From Norana najaformis (lineage: Eukaryota > Annelida > Clitellata > Crassiclitellata > Hormogastridae), in the NCBI GenBank assembly GCA_964023275.1, contig OZ029927.1:21564980-21628979 (forward strand): a stretch of 64,000 nt of DNA, given 5' to 3'. Positions 12,001 through 26,400 of this stretch are shown one piece after another. The notes beneath the pieces are model-generated. The model saw only the letters and a list, made by a program, of their open reading frames with translations, had not been told where the DNA came from and did no database searches. Position 1 is the stretch's first letter. Each line of letters starts with the position of its first letter. The position numbers were made by a program, and so were the translations under genes.

Positions 12001-15000
12001 CCTGGATGTATGTATGTAGGTATGAATCTATGTATGTATGTAGGTATGAATCTATGTATTTATGTAGGTATGAATCTATGTATTTATGTAGGTATGAATC
12101 TATGTATTTATGTGGGTATGAATCTATGTATGTATGTAGGTATGAATCTATGTATTTATGTAGGTATGAATCTATGTATTTATGTAGGTATGAATCTATG
12201 TATTTATGTGGGTATGAATCTATGTATGTATGTAGGTATGAATCTATGTATTTATGTAGGTATGAATCTATGTATTTATGTAGGTATGAATCTATGTATT
12301 TATGTAGGTATGAATCTATGTATTTATGTAGGTATGAATCTATGTATTTATGTGGGTATGAATCTATGTATGTATGTAGGTATGAATCTATGTATTTATG
12401 TAGGTATGAATCTATGTATTTATGTAGGTATGAATCTATGTATTTATGTAGGTATGAATCTATGTATTTATGTAGGTATGAATCTATGTATTTATGTAGG
12501 TATGAATCTATGTATGTATGTAGGTATGAATCTATGTATTTATGTAGGTATGAATCTATGTATTTATGTAGGTATGAATCTATGTATTTATGTAGGTATG
12601 AATCTATGTATTTATGTAGGTATGAATCTATGTATTTATGTAGGTATGAATCTATGTATTTATGTAGGTATGAATCTATGTATTTATGTAGGTATGAATC
12701 TATGTATTTATGTAGGTATGAATCTATGTATTTATGTAGGTATGAATCTATGTATTTATGTAGGTATGAATCTATGTATTTATGTAGGTATGAATCTATG
12801 TATGTATGTAGGTATGAATCTATGTATTTATGTAGGTATGGATGTAGGTATGTAGGTATGAATCTATGTATTTATGTAGGTATGTATGCATGCATGCATG
12901 TATGTACACGTATGTATGTTAAAACAGTCCAATTTAAACTGGGCTGAAAAAGTTTCTTGAGCTGTCTCTATTGAAGAGAATGTATGGTCACCAGAAGACT
13001 GTTACTCAAAACTGAAAACATTTCTTTTCCAAAAAGCTTTTCCTGAGTCTTCCTCTTCCCCTTATCTCTCTTCTCGCTTCAATTTCAAACACCATCCACC
13101 GTAGCCATTTGACTGTCTGACTCCTGGATCTTGACCTGGAACTGAGCCCTTTTGCCTATCAATTTTGTTTTGACTGAGCGCCTGTGAATAAGCTGGTTCC
13201 TGCGACTTAGCTTTCATTGGGTGCTGTAGAAATCTCAAGATTACAATTACAATTACAGAAGAATGGTCCAAAATGCAAGAAATCACTACGTCACCTTACC
13301 CCAACAGTGTGTGTGCAGTCACTGTACTCGCTTTCCAGCTGAGTTTGCTAGCAGACATAAGTGGAGCAGAAATCTTGAAACATCTTTCTGCCCAAGCAGG
13401 GATTTTAACCCTTAATGTCTGGGTTGATAATCTGGCACAACAAACACCATGCTACTGCACACCCTTATTCTTACCACTTGGTAAACTAAGGTTGATTGGA
13501 TGTGAAACATGGCACGCATTCATGGCCACAGCAACTGCTTGCGACTTTCTCTCACCTTTCCCTTCCTCCCTTTCCTTCCCACCACTCCTCCCCTCCTCCG
13601 GGATTCAAGAGTCAGGGCATGCTGAAGTAAACTTCTTCGGCAATCCTTTTTATCGCTCAATTCTGGCGACTCTTGGAATAAACACTGGTCCAGCGCATTA
13701 TGCGGTGCCTTTATAATATGGCACGCTGTTAACAATCGATCGCATTTCAGATTCTGTCCTGCCCTTCATCCATCTTCATTTAGGCGTTAATGGAAGGCAT
13801 GTATTAACATGCTAATGCACACCCTTATTCTTACCGGTTGATGACTATTTCGTTTCCCGAGCGATCTTGGCTGTTCACGAGTTGTTTCTTACACGCGTAC
13901 AGCTGCTGCTTCAAGTGGTCCAACAGCCTGCAACACAAATATCACTTACAAATATGTTATTTATATTACTTACCATCTGCACAAGATTGGTAAATCAAAA
14001 TCTGAGGAGTGAGACGAGTTTTTGTGAACAACTTGTCCAGGGTCGTTACACGCAGTCCACGCAGATACACTGTAAATGTAATTGTAATAAGGACAATTTA
14101 CATAGCATCGTAAGAAGAGAACTACTTCTTGGATGCTTTACAATGTCACTTGTAGTGCAAGTGCCAAGAGTTAAATAACAGAAAAAATGAAACCTGTTTT
14201 TTGAAAACATTTACGCTCTTAACCTCCCACACAGATGGCAGGCCATTCCATGATGCAGGCCAGCGACCCGAAAGGTCCGACCACCATGTGACGTACAATT
14301 TATTGAACAAATATCACATTTTTTATTTCTGCATTTATTAGGCACCACTATCTAAAGGCTCAGCATCAATCGATGGCGCCGAGTAACTGTGAGTTAAGGA
14401 CTTGCTCAAGGTTCCTACACAGTAACCGTTTCGAAGGAGGCTCGAACCTGTACTCTACGTGTTACAAGCCAAGCACTTGATTCAGTGTGCTACCGTGCCC
14501 CATTAAACACAACAGTAAATAACGGAGACAGAAAGAAATCCATAAGCAAATATAAATATCCCCGTCAAGCAGTATTCCGTACTTGGTGACGTATTCCTCA
14601 CAGCCATTTTGAAGGAATTCCTGAATCGTTTCCTTGTCTCCAAACCTTTCGAACGGTTCAAAACCTCCCGCATCACCAGGCCCCACCACCTGACCCTGGT
14701 CCGCTTCTCCGCTCGGCTGACAAGCGGTGTAGTGGTAAGAGTCTTCGAGCAGAACCCGAAGGTCCTGGTCCATTGCGGCACAAAGACTACGAAAAGATAA
14801 CAAGATAACTTTCATTATATTATTATATTTCTTTACTATAATAATAATTATAATATTAATGCTATAATAATATGCTATTATTATAACATTTATCATAGAC
14901 CTCCCTCAACATGGGTGCATCATAGCTTGGAGGTTCATCCCTGGAAGGGCAGAAAGATGTCTCAACATTCTTCCTTCACTTGTACCTTCCCAAAGCTAAG

Positions 15001-18000
15001 AAAAAATGAAGACGCTAACACTTATTAGGTACCCATGGCTGCCCCTTGGTGTTAGGTTAAAGTACTGCTCTTCTCCTTTTTCTTCTTCTTTAATTCTCTT
15101 TCTATCAATAATAGTCCCATTAATAAATCATGGCAATGTAATCCAATTATTTTTCCACCTCTAGTCCTCGTCCTTTGAAATAAAGAAACTTTAACTTGAT
15201 AAATCATTAGTAAATATGTACGATAAAGGATTTTAATCAGCCCTTTTTAAAAAACCTCCTTCTTACGCCTGAACTTTTGGAGTGTAAGCATGTGCCTTCA
15301 TCATCAGAGAACCTCCTTCGGACAGCGTCTGCTGACTAATACGCAACCAGGCACGATTCATCGGAATGTCCTGCTGTCCTTCCGTCCAAACGTAGGTCGA
15401 CAGATCTCTCTCACAATGCAGCATCCTATAGCACAACAACTCATCATAACTGGTCACTTTAAGCGAAAAAGTATTCAAAAACCAGAGTCAACTGGAGAAT
15501 CCCAGTCAAAATCAGAATGAAATATATGGGAACAAGACATCGATTGTTTTTCATATCTGTTCACATTTCAATCTGTAGGTTAATTTAATAAATTTTATAG
15601 CACAAGGCCTCAATCAATGGTCGCTTCAAGCGAAAGCATAGTCATAATCATAACCCAGTCTAGAAGTCTGGTCAAAGCCAATAAAGTCAGAGAAAATAGA
15701 AGTGAGGCTTTGATGGAAAAGCAGGTCAAAAAAATTCCATTATACCATCTTTGTCACATTTAATAACTCTAAATACAAACTGAATCGAACAAGTTGACGC
15801 GTCTGCACAGTGCATACCTGTCTTCGATATTTCCAAGATCTGTGAGAACTTTGCCAACCTGTGATTTCACTGACGACAGCATCGAAGCAAAATGGTTCTT
15901 AAGGATCTCCTGAAAGTAGAAAAACAATCAGCACTTAGAATATTCTTTGTTCTACTGCAAAAACGGACCAGACCTGAATACTGAAAAAACGCATCTACTA
16001 AATATTCTACTACAAAGATGTATCCAGACATGATTACAAAGACACGTCTAGATGTGACTACTAAGAAAACGTATCCGGTTGTTGGATTTGCGGCAACCGT
16101 CTTGGTGCCTCATTTGAAAGATCCTTCAACTTCAAGACCACAACTCTATTGTTTCTATAAAAAAGTAAAGTATCCCATATCCCACAAGTGAGACGTAGGG
16201 GAGGTACTCATTTCCTTCCCTTTAGGCCCTTGAGCCGGCAATAGATGAATCCCAAGGTCCTGGACATGGGGCCTGTGCATCACAAGACTTGCCGCTTACT
16301 TCCCAACTTATGCTTGTACCAAATTCTACTGCTTGGTGACAGAGGCACGGTGTGCGCAAACAACTTGCCAGGGTTGTTACACGGAGTCGAACCCACAACC
16401 ACATGATCATTGACCAAACGCATTACCGTTAGACCACCGCGAAGCATGTAAACAAGGGCTCGACCCTTCCCTTTTCCCTCATGACAAATTAAAATGAACT
16501 CTTAAAAGTTGAGTAGAATGCCTAAAATTTGTCTGGAACAAATTTCTTTGGCCAAGGCCAGAAGCTGAACAGTATCTTTTCACAGAAATGTGTCTGGATG
16601 TTTGTTACAAAGTCCTTGAGAAATTACAATGCCAGTAATTTATGTTATTGGGGCAATAAAGACACATAAACTGAATCTCTTACTTTGACACGATTTAGAA
16701 ACATTCCACGCATGACTTCGTTCCAGACTGAAAGACTACGGCCGAGAACTTGCTCTGAGATGACATTCCAATCTGCCATTCGCTCATCCTGCAAACACGG
16801 AAAACAAACATCTTATCTAATCTTTCTAAAGTGCAATATGTCAATCGATGGTGCTTTAAGCAAGTAAGTAATGTCCCACAAGGAAAGCAGGGAGGTGCTC
16901 ATTTCTTTTTTTAGGCCCTTGAGCTGGCAATGGATGAATCCAAAGGTCCTGGACACGGGGCCAATGCATCACAGGACTTTCTGTTTACTTCCCAGTTTAC
17001 GCCGGTACCAAATTCTACTGCTTGGTGACAGAGGCACGGTTTGCGCAAAACAACTTGCTCATGGTCGCTACACGGAGTCGAACCAGAAACTACGTGATCA
17101 TCGACCAAATGTGTTACTGACAGACCACCGTGTCACACAATCAGTGGTTGCTTCAAGAAATCTAATCTAATCTAACAACTTTTATAACACTGTTATCATA
17201 GTGCTCAAGACATCAATCAATGGTTGTTTCAAGCAAAATCATTCAAATATCCTAATCCGTTGAAGAAGTCCACCTGAAATCAAATAGGTCAGTGAATCAG
17301 AAGTCAGGCTATGACGGGTAAGCAAGTTTCGGAAATAATGTCAGGTTAGGAACTGGCATCCTTGTCCCAGCATACATAAACACACATACATACACACATA
17401 CCAGGGAACACACATACAAGCAAACACACACACACATCAGGGTACATTAATACATACAGGTTTCCCCAACGTTCTACAGGCATGATATGAATGTACACAT
17501 GATCACTCATGCATGCACGCACTCCAATATCCTAAGCACTGCAATATTACACTTAGCGAAACAAAGACTGACCCGTCTCAGAATCTCCCAAATGTCGTCT
17601 CGAATGGAAGCCAATCCTCGGATGGAGGTTATGAAACCCAACAGCTTGACAACATCGTCGTTCACATTCTTTAGGCATCTATTGCAGAGAAAAACAAGTA
17701 ATTGTACTCGTAATTGTAATCTGACATTTATAAAGTGCCACTTCAAGAATAGACTCATCAGAGGTGCTCCCAACCCGAACCAGTACTTTGCAGTTGTTTG
17801 CAGCGTTAAAGACATCAAGTGGCTACAAAAGTTAGCAACAGTTCCCAGTGTTTAGAGACATCTTGTGGCTGCAAAGGTGTTACCTCACCTTATCTGAAGG
17901 GGAGAACAAATGAAAATGAATGGGTTACAATGGCCAAACATTTTCAGACTAAACATTTCTCAATCCACACCCCGTTGTAACAAGATTACTTACCAAAGCT

Positions 18001-21000
18001 ATGTTGCTTATTATCTTCATAATCAATATTATCGTTGTGATGTATCGTTACAGTACTATACAGATGCTCAATCACACCGTTCAGATAAGGGGATAATCGT
18101 CTCCCTCGACAATTGCAACTTGAGTTCCCTTCTCCCCCCTCTGTGTTCTGCTGGCGCCTGAAGACTGTACTGTTCAACAGTGATTTTACTTTTTTGGGCT
18201 GGAAGCACCTCTGTTGAGTTCATCCTCTAAGAGGTGCTTTATAAATCTCAATTTACAGTTACAATTAAATTACAAGAGGAATTCACCAGTATGAGCTCAA
18301 ACACCAGTAGCACATTTCGAAATCTTACCTAAAGCAATGCAATTTATTCCATGATTTATCATAATCTATTCAGAGCATCAGAAAACTTGGCTAAATGGCG
18401 CTAAACAAATTAGCAGTTACAATTACGAAGCTTACCTGTCAAGAAAATAGCGGCTTTTGTCTTTGAGAACTTTGGGAGTGATCGGCTGTGGCCGATGTCT
18501 CAGTGACGGACGAAAATCTACCACAATGTTTCAAAGTCTAAATTCCTTCATGTATTTATTTAGTGATTTATTAATTTCTTTACATTTGACTTACAATAAT
18601 ATAGCGAATACAGTCACAGATATTTTATAAGTTGCAAGCAAACCAAAGTTGAGATACAGTGACCAAAGTAACGATGCCAGAAAAGAGGATCCTTGCAAAC
18701 ATAGGTACTACCCCATTCTGTATAGTAATTAGTTAGCTATTTAGTTACCTAGACACATAATAAGTGCCTCTTGAGCAAGTCAAAACATGATGTCTACGCC
18801 AAATGAGTCAATAAAAACAAAAAGTTCATCGGCAAGCAAACAATGGTGGGCTCCCAAACATATGCAGAGCCCAACTGACAGATTCCCGTCCAGAGTTGAC
18901 AGCTGACACCACATTCAGAGTCAGACACCACATTCAGAGTCAGTTAGTTAGTCACTCAGACACTTTATATAGCACCTTTTAAGGACCTCACACAAGTGCT
19001 GCATATGTTAGCCGAAATTATGTCAAAGTCAATAAAGATAAAACGTTCGTCATTAAGCAAAGAATGCTCAGATAAACAGAAGAGTTACCACTGTAAACGC
19101 TGTCTCACGCTATTTATTTGTGCCACCAAGTATTATTTCCTAAGAAGTCCATATGGGATCTATCTAAATTCATTCCTATTTTCTCACTGACAACAAAGAA
19201 TCCATAGAAAAAATCTTACCCAAAATAGCCTTTGAGAGATACTTCTGTGAAGACTTTGATAAATCATCATTCAACAGAACTGCTCCTAAGCACAAACAAA
19301 ATTCAACAGAAAAGACAATGAATAATTTTCAAAAAATTATCCCAATGAAATAAAGCACGACTAACTTTTCTTAGCCTTGGCATATGAGGACGAATGACCT
19401 GTCCTCTTCTCTCCCCAACTGCCCAATCTTCTCAAGGACTGTCAGTGTGCTCACTGTTAACTTAAACCTGAGTTCAAGAGAGGGCGCTAGTGCAACAGAA
19501 ATCTTGAAATGTCTTCCCATCCTAGCAAGGATTTGAACCTGTGACGTTTGAGTCGACAGTTCAGCATGCTCACCACGAGACCATCGCACACCACCTAATC
19601 ACTGTTGTCTACTGCGTCTGTAATCCAGTGGCGGCTCCAGGATTGCTTGCATGGGGGGGCAAGGGCATTTCCATAGGGTTGCCACTTTCTGGCAGTCCAC
19701 CAAGCATGGGTCTGGTCTGAGGGGTGCCAGCATGTAATCCAAAGTGTAGCAGGGGTCAACCACCCCTCCCACACACCTAAAGCCAAATCCGCCACTGCTG
19801 CAATCCAACGATTGTGAGTTTGAGCCCGCTGAGCAGACTCTGTGCAACGACCCTCGACAGGCTGCCCAAACTTGGCTTCTGCTTCAGGTTTAGATTTACT
19901 GACCTTCTGGGCGAAGTAAGTGCAAGAAATAAGTTCAGTAACTAAATAAAGAGACCATCCATCACCTGATGACGACTTTGACGTCACCTGATCGAGCATC
20001 GACATCAGAAGATTGCATTGGACTAAAACAACCAGAAGAGTTCAATGGATTATTCAAAGTCAACTGAATCTAAACACAGCCGCTACAATCATACCATCGA
20101 ACAAGCCGCACAGAAAGCGTTACATTCCCTACATCTTCACTGACACTCCTTCGTTTTCCATCTGCCTCACAGACATGTATGAAGCGCTTCCAAGGGACTT
20201 CTAATATCGCTCTATACAAATGTTCTGTTGCAGCTACAAACACTATGACAGGTTCATAAAAGGCGCTATATAAATGCCCACAAAACGAGTGCTACTAGGC
20301 TGCAATTACTGTTCTGCTCCACTGAGAATTACAGCAGAAGTTTTCAGAACAGAACAATAAAAGATTCTGCCAAAGGCCAATGACAGCAACATAACAAGCG
20401 ACTAATAAACTTGTCTACATTTCTAGAACTTAACAAAGGCGCTATACGTAAGTACTCGAAGACTTACATAGTGCATTTCAAGAACCTCATTAAGGTACTC
20501 CAGCATGACTAACATTTCTAAGAAGGTGCGTTTTAACACAGACCAAGAGTGTTTCTTGAGCCGTTAGAGGCAAAAGAGTTTGAATTTCCAGTGGAAGACT
20601 GTTCCAGAAGGACGGTTGAATGCAAGAGAAAGCACGGCAAGCCATAACTGGCGTACAGGAGCGTGGAACTGCGAGAATTTCCACGGGCTATAAATAAATG
20701 TCTAGTTATTTTATAAGCCCTTTCTTCTATGTCTTTGTTCATCTCAGACAGATAACAGTGAAATTGCTGTTTAGTGAAAAGAGACGTTGAGCAATTACTC
20801 TCTGGCCCCTCCTTATGCTCATGGTGAAAAACGGTGTAGATCTGACGAATTGTCGAAGCAATCATCACAATTACAGAGGAAATCTGCGACCGTATGACGA
20901 CGTCAGCCTGATCCAACTGAAACAACTGTTGAACCGATTCCTAAAGTAAACAAAACAAAAACAGTTTAAATTCTATTGAAATTACTCAAATAATCAAGAA

Positions 21001-21345
21001 AATAACAAAAAATCGGCTCAATCGACATGAACAGCTGTCTCAGGAGCTGAAAGGTGCGTGTAGCATCCCTGGCCAAAGGGAGGCTAGGCCAGGTAGACGG
21101 CACATCCAACGAAAAAGCACAATGCCACATGCTGCTGTGTGCAAAAGGAACAAGTTCACTTTGGGTTGTGGAGGGAAGAGTTCTGTGGCCACTGAAACAG
21201 AGCAACAGGCAGATGCAGAGGCACGATTCAACAAGGCCTAAAGTTCCTCAGACTGAAGGAAGAAGATACTGGAGATAGAAACAAATGAAAAAGAAAGATC
21301 CGTGTGGCTGACTCCAGCCAGAAGGAGAGAGCAAGAGAGAGATAC

Positions 21346-21384
<39 letters not shown>

Positions 21385-23371
21385 GACAGATGCATTCCCA
21401 ATTGGCATCACCAAACCAAAAGCTAGGTTGCACTGAGTGCATATTTCACCTCAAACCAACAGGGACTCTGTTGTCAATCAAATCTGTTCAGTAATAATAT
21501 CAAATCTTTGCACGTAATCAGAGAGAGACAGATTAAAAAAGACTGAAATAAAAATCTTAATTAGGAAGATATTCATAAACAGGTCAACTGAATTTGCAGC
21601 AAACAACGTACCATAAAATCTTCAAATAAAAAATGTTTATTACAAGAACTTTCATCTTTCAAAGTCTGACTGAAATAAAAATCTTTGTTACAAAAACAAT
21701 TATCTCTGAAAGCATCAATTCAAACAAAAAGCTTTATTTGGCAAAAATTCCTAATAAATCAGTTAAATTTAAAACAAACAAGCATACCAGTCGTGCACTG
21801 ATGAATTCTTCGAAGACCTGTTCAACTGTGTAGTCTTCGAGAAGCAGAATAGAACAAAGACACTCGCTCACAGCCTGACAAACACAAACCAACTATATAC
21901 ACTTGAACCATCTTACAACCATCCTATACCATATTAAATACCATTTTATAGAAAGGTTGCTTTTATGACAAGGCCATATTCTAAAGCTGAATTAAACCAC
22001 GATTCAAAACTTCAAAAAGTCCAACACAAAACTGTCAAATTGTGCAGCAACTCAGAAAACTCAACCCACAAAAAATTCTCCAGAGGTTCACGTAGTTGTG
22101 GCACTTCCACAAGTAAATACTTTGCAAGGGCGTCCTGAAGCAGCTTATTGAACTTCTGTATTTATTTTATAGCTGAGCTCAAGCATCTCCTATCAATGGC
22201 AGCCTAACTTCTGGTGTCTCTGACTTATTTCGGAATTCAACCCTACTTCGACAATGATTCTGATTACAATTTCACTTGAAACAACCACTCCAATTTTAAT
22301 TGTAATCAGAAACTTATAAAACACCACATCAAGATAAAACTCATCAGAGGCACTCCCAGCCCAATGTCCCAGAACTTAAGGGGAATAACACAGTCTTCAA
22401 ACGCTTGAAGCCTTGGGCATTATGATAATCGCGCTATGGAAGTAATTAGATTTGATTAGATTAGAAGCCTTTTAAAAGGTATTGTATAAAAACCGAGACA
22501 AAAACACACAAAGACACAGACACACATCACTTCCTTTTTAAACACTCACCTCATCTGATACACCGACATCTTTCAGACAAGTATGACAGCTCTGCAAACA
22601 ACACGGTAAAATTTACGTCCACATAAACACATATATGCAAAATAGGCCGCTACACAGCAAATGTGAATCAGCAAAACATACTTTCTCCGTTCACCTTTAG
22701 TGACAGTTGTTAAAACATCAGTTAGATAGCAGTGTAAGCAGTGTTTCTGATCCAATCTCATCTCATCAGGGATACAGTATCCAAGTGATTAGAGCATTCG
22801 GCTTGCAACGCGAAGAGTATGGGTTTGAGCTTCCTCCTCTGAGACGGTTACTGTGTAGGGACACAGATGCTCAGTGCCATTGACTGATGCTTCGTCATTA
22901 GATCGTGTTACTTAACAAATGCAGATATAACAATAATATGAAAACCTGTATAGTGCCATTACTGTAATGCGCAAGTAACCGGACCCACTGCGTGGAACAG
23001 TCTTCCTGAGAATGTGACGAATGCCCCATCGCTGGACACATTCAAGTCACGACTCAAGACACATCTTTTTAGGATATCTTATGACTGCAGTTGATTCTTG
23101 AACCCCTGTACAGCGCCCTTTTCTTCGGCCTCGGCTGTGCTACGGCGCTATATAAATTGTCTTATTATTATTATTAACCAGTCTTTTGTCACTCCTAAGC
23201 AGAACTGTAATCCACAAGTGTCAAGATTAGTGGGGGCCCAAGAGACCAGAAGACAGGCAGCAGGGATAAGCAATCAGAAGGCATGAGCTATGATCAAAAT
23301 GACATCACAGAGCTTGCACAGTGGACAGAGGTTCTCAAAAGGTGCTGCAACTACTACTACTACTGCTGCTG

Positions 23372-23412
<41 letters not shown>

Positions 23413-26400
23413 GCTGCTGCTGCTACTACTACTGTATCACCATGACCACGACCACTACCACGACCACAACATGCACAGTTCATGCAAGCAAGTACTGCAC
23501 ACCACTGTGAACAAACGCACCTGTAAAATAGTTGTCTTGAAATGTCCAACGGTTGCCCACTGCCGAGCCATCACAGGAAACTGACTCGTGATCTGGACGC
23601 CTTGACCTTCGAGTTGCAGCGTTGTATAGATGTAACGCGACAACAGGTAGAGCCGCGTCGCCACCAGATACTGGCCGGAGTCAAGTGCACTCCAGATCTT
23701 ACAAATAAACAATTCTAAATACACTGGACACACAGGTAAAGGTAACAAAGATTCTTTACAACAATCCCAAATACATTCGAGATTAAGGTAAAGGTAACAA
23801 AGATTCTTTACAACAATCCCAAATATATTTGCGATTATGGTAAAGGTAACAAAGATTCTTTACAACAATCCCAAATATATTTGCGATTATGGTAAAGGTA
23901 ACAAAGATTCTTTACAACAATCCCAAATATATTTGCGATTAAGGTAAAGGTAACAAAGATTCTTTACAACAATCCCAAATATATTTGCGATTATGATAAA
24001 GGTAACAAAGATTCTTTACAACAATCCCAAATATATTTGCGATTATGGTAAAGGTAACAAAGATTCTTTACAACAATCCCAAATATATTTGCGATTAAGG
24101 TAAAGGTAACAAAGATTCTTTACAACAATCCCAAATATATTTGCGATTATGGTAAAGGTAACAAAGATTCTTTACAACAATCCCAAATATATTTGCGATT
24201 ATGGTAAAGGTAACAAAGATTCTTTACAACAATCCCAAATATATTTGCGATTAAGGTAAAGGTAACAAAGATTCTTTACAACAATCCCAAATATATTTGC
24301 GATTATGATAAAGGTAACAAAGATTCTTAACAACAATCCCAAATATATTTGCGATAATGATAAAGGTAACAAAGATTCTTTACAACAATCCCAAATACAA
24401 CTGAGATTAAGGCAAAGCTAACACCATGCACAGCACACAGGTCTATTGGTAACGCGTTTGTCAATGATCATGCAGTAGTGGGTTCGACTCCGTGTAACGA
24501 CCATGGGAAAGTTGTTTGCACACACCGTGCCTCTGTCACCAAGCAGTATAATTTGGTACCAGTGTAAACGGCAAGTCCTGCGATGCACTGGCTCTGTGTC
24601 CAGGACCTTAAGATTCATCCACTGTCGGCTCAAGGGAATAAAGAAAAGGAATTGAGCGCCTCCCATACATCTCACTTGTGAGATATGAGATACTTTACTT
24701 TCTTTAAAGGTAACGTGCTTCTTTACAACAATCCCAAATACATCAGCTATAAATGCAAAGGTAACACATTTATCCTTTGTTTAAACTCATCAGAGTAACA
24801 GTCCCAAGGCTGAAATATCGTTGGCCAAAGCACAAACTCGACATTAGCAATCGAACACCAGATCACCTTTTACAACATCCCAACCAACATCGGAACTCGC
24901 TTACTGATCAGAAAAAGGATGGACACCTTTAATTTTACTGGCTAACTGAAAATCTTGACTGAGCGACATGTACCTTTTCAGGAATATCCATCAGCATTTT
25001 CAGACTGATGGAAGTTCCATACAGCTTACTCAGGTCACCCGGTCTGCAACATAAATAAAAACTGCATTTAATATGTTTAGAAAAATGTGATAAAAATTAA
25101 TAATAAAAAGCCAATAAAGGCAACAAAACAAAAAATTAAGAGTAATTTTAATTATGCAATGAAAAGTAATATGATATTGTAACGTAACAGCCAAATTTAC
25201 ATTTCTATAGCTCCCATCAGGTACTGCTTGAAGACATGCCTCGCTAACCAAAGCACGTCATTCCTTCCACAAGGTTCAAGGGTCACTCTGTCCACCGCAC
25301 GCTGTTTCCACCACAGCAAGTAAGTAAGTAATGCATTTGTTAACATGCCATTTGTCCATCGGCAAAGCGAGGAATCATAGGCATGAACAAACATGCAAAC
25401 AATTAAATACATAACGTAGCAAAGTCAAGATTAAATGGCAAAAAAACAATCCAGTCAGAATAAGGAAAGACATCACATCAACAACAGCTATTTAACGTAA
25501 GAGACTAAGGCATTTGTTGAGCTAGTGACATCAAGCCATTGTTGCGTTTGACGTTTATCGGGTGCAAATTTACAGCACATACCGTGTGTTATCTTTCGCA
25601 GCCAACTTCTCTGATGGCGGCCTTCCAGAGGATGATGTCAACGACTGCTTTAGACTCTGACAAAGGCCTTGGATTTTAGCGATGGACAAGGTCACCTGAG
25701 CAAAATTAAGTGAGAAGGAATAATGAACCATCTCTTATGCAATGTGCTGAAGTTTGTGTGAAACTGAACGCCGTTAAGAACCACTCAGTGGTACTCAAAC
25801 ATGGCTAACTGGCTCAGCGCTTCTAAGAGGTAATTGTAATTGTAATTGTAAACGAACATTTATAAAGCGCCACTTAGGAAACAGCGGCGCTCCCGACTTG
25901 AACAAACAAAAAGGACCTCAGGCGTTTGCGAGACTGGGCAGGAGAGAGACCAAGCAACCGAAGCCGCAGGTCAAGAGGAAGGCAGTTCCAGCTGGAAGGG
26001 CCAACAAAGGCAAAGCTCCTGGACTGGGCAGCCGCAGTGCGGACGCGAGGGACTACCAAAAGACCACGGGTAGCTGAGCGAAGGGAGGCACGGGCAGGCA
26101 ACGAGGAAACCGGAACACAAAAAGAAGTCAAGTACAGCAAAGGTGCCATATTAAGTGCTCAGATACAAACATAGATACACATACATACACACATGCATAC
26201 ATACATACATACATTCACACATACATCCACACATCCATACATACATACATACCCACACATACATACACACACATACATACATACACAAACACATACATAC
26301 ACACATACATACATACATACACACATACATACTTCCACACATCCAGACAACTGACAGATCTAACAAGGTTCGAACTTCAGATATGCTTCAAATTTTCTGT

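Noticed and set aside
11820-12947. Long plus-strand ORF of 375 codons with YESMYLCR repeats
   Set aside because: It is the 24-bp minisatellite read in frame, inside a COG1 intron and overlapping a COG1 exon on the other strand. A second frame is also open, as expected for a unit divisible by three.
13273-13716. 147-codon plus-strand ORF in a COG1 intron
   Set aside because: It overlaps a family-3 SINE-like copy (13320-13460) and ordinary intron sequence, and has no domain resemblance.
24100-24400. CRISPR-like array of regular repeats
   Set aside because: The 52-bp units are contiguous with no variable spacers, and the context is an animal intron.
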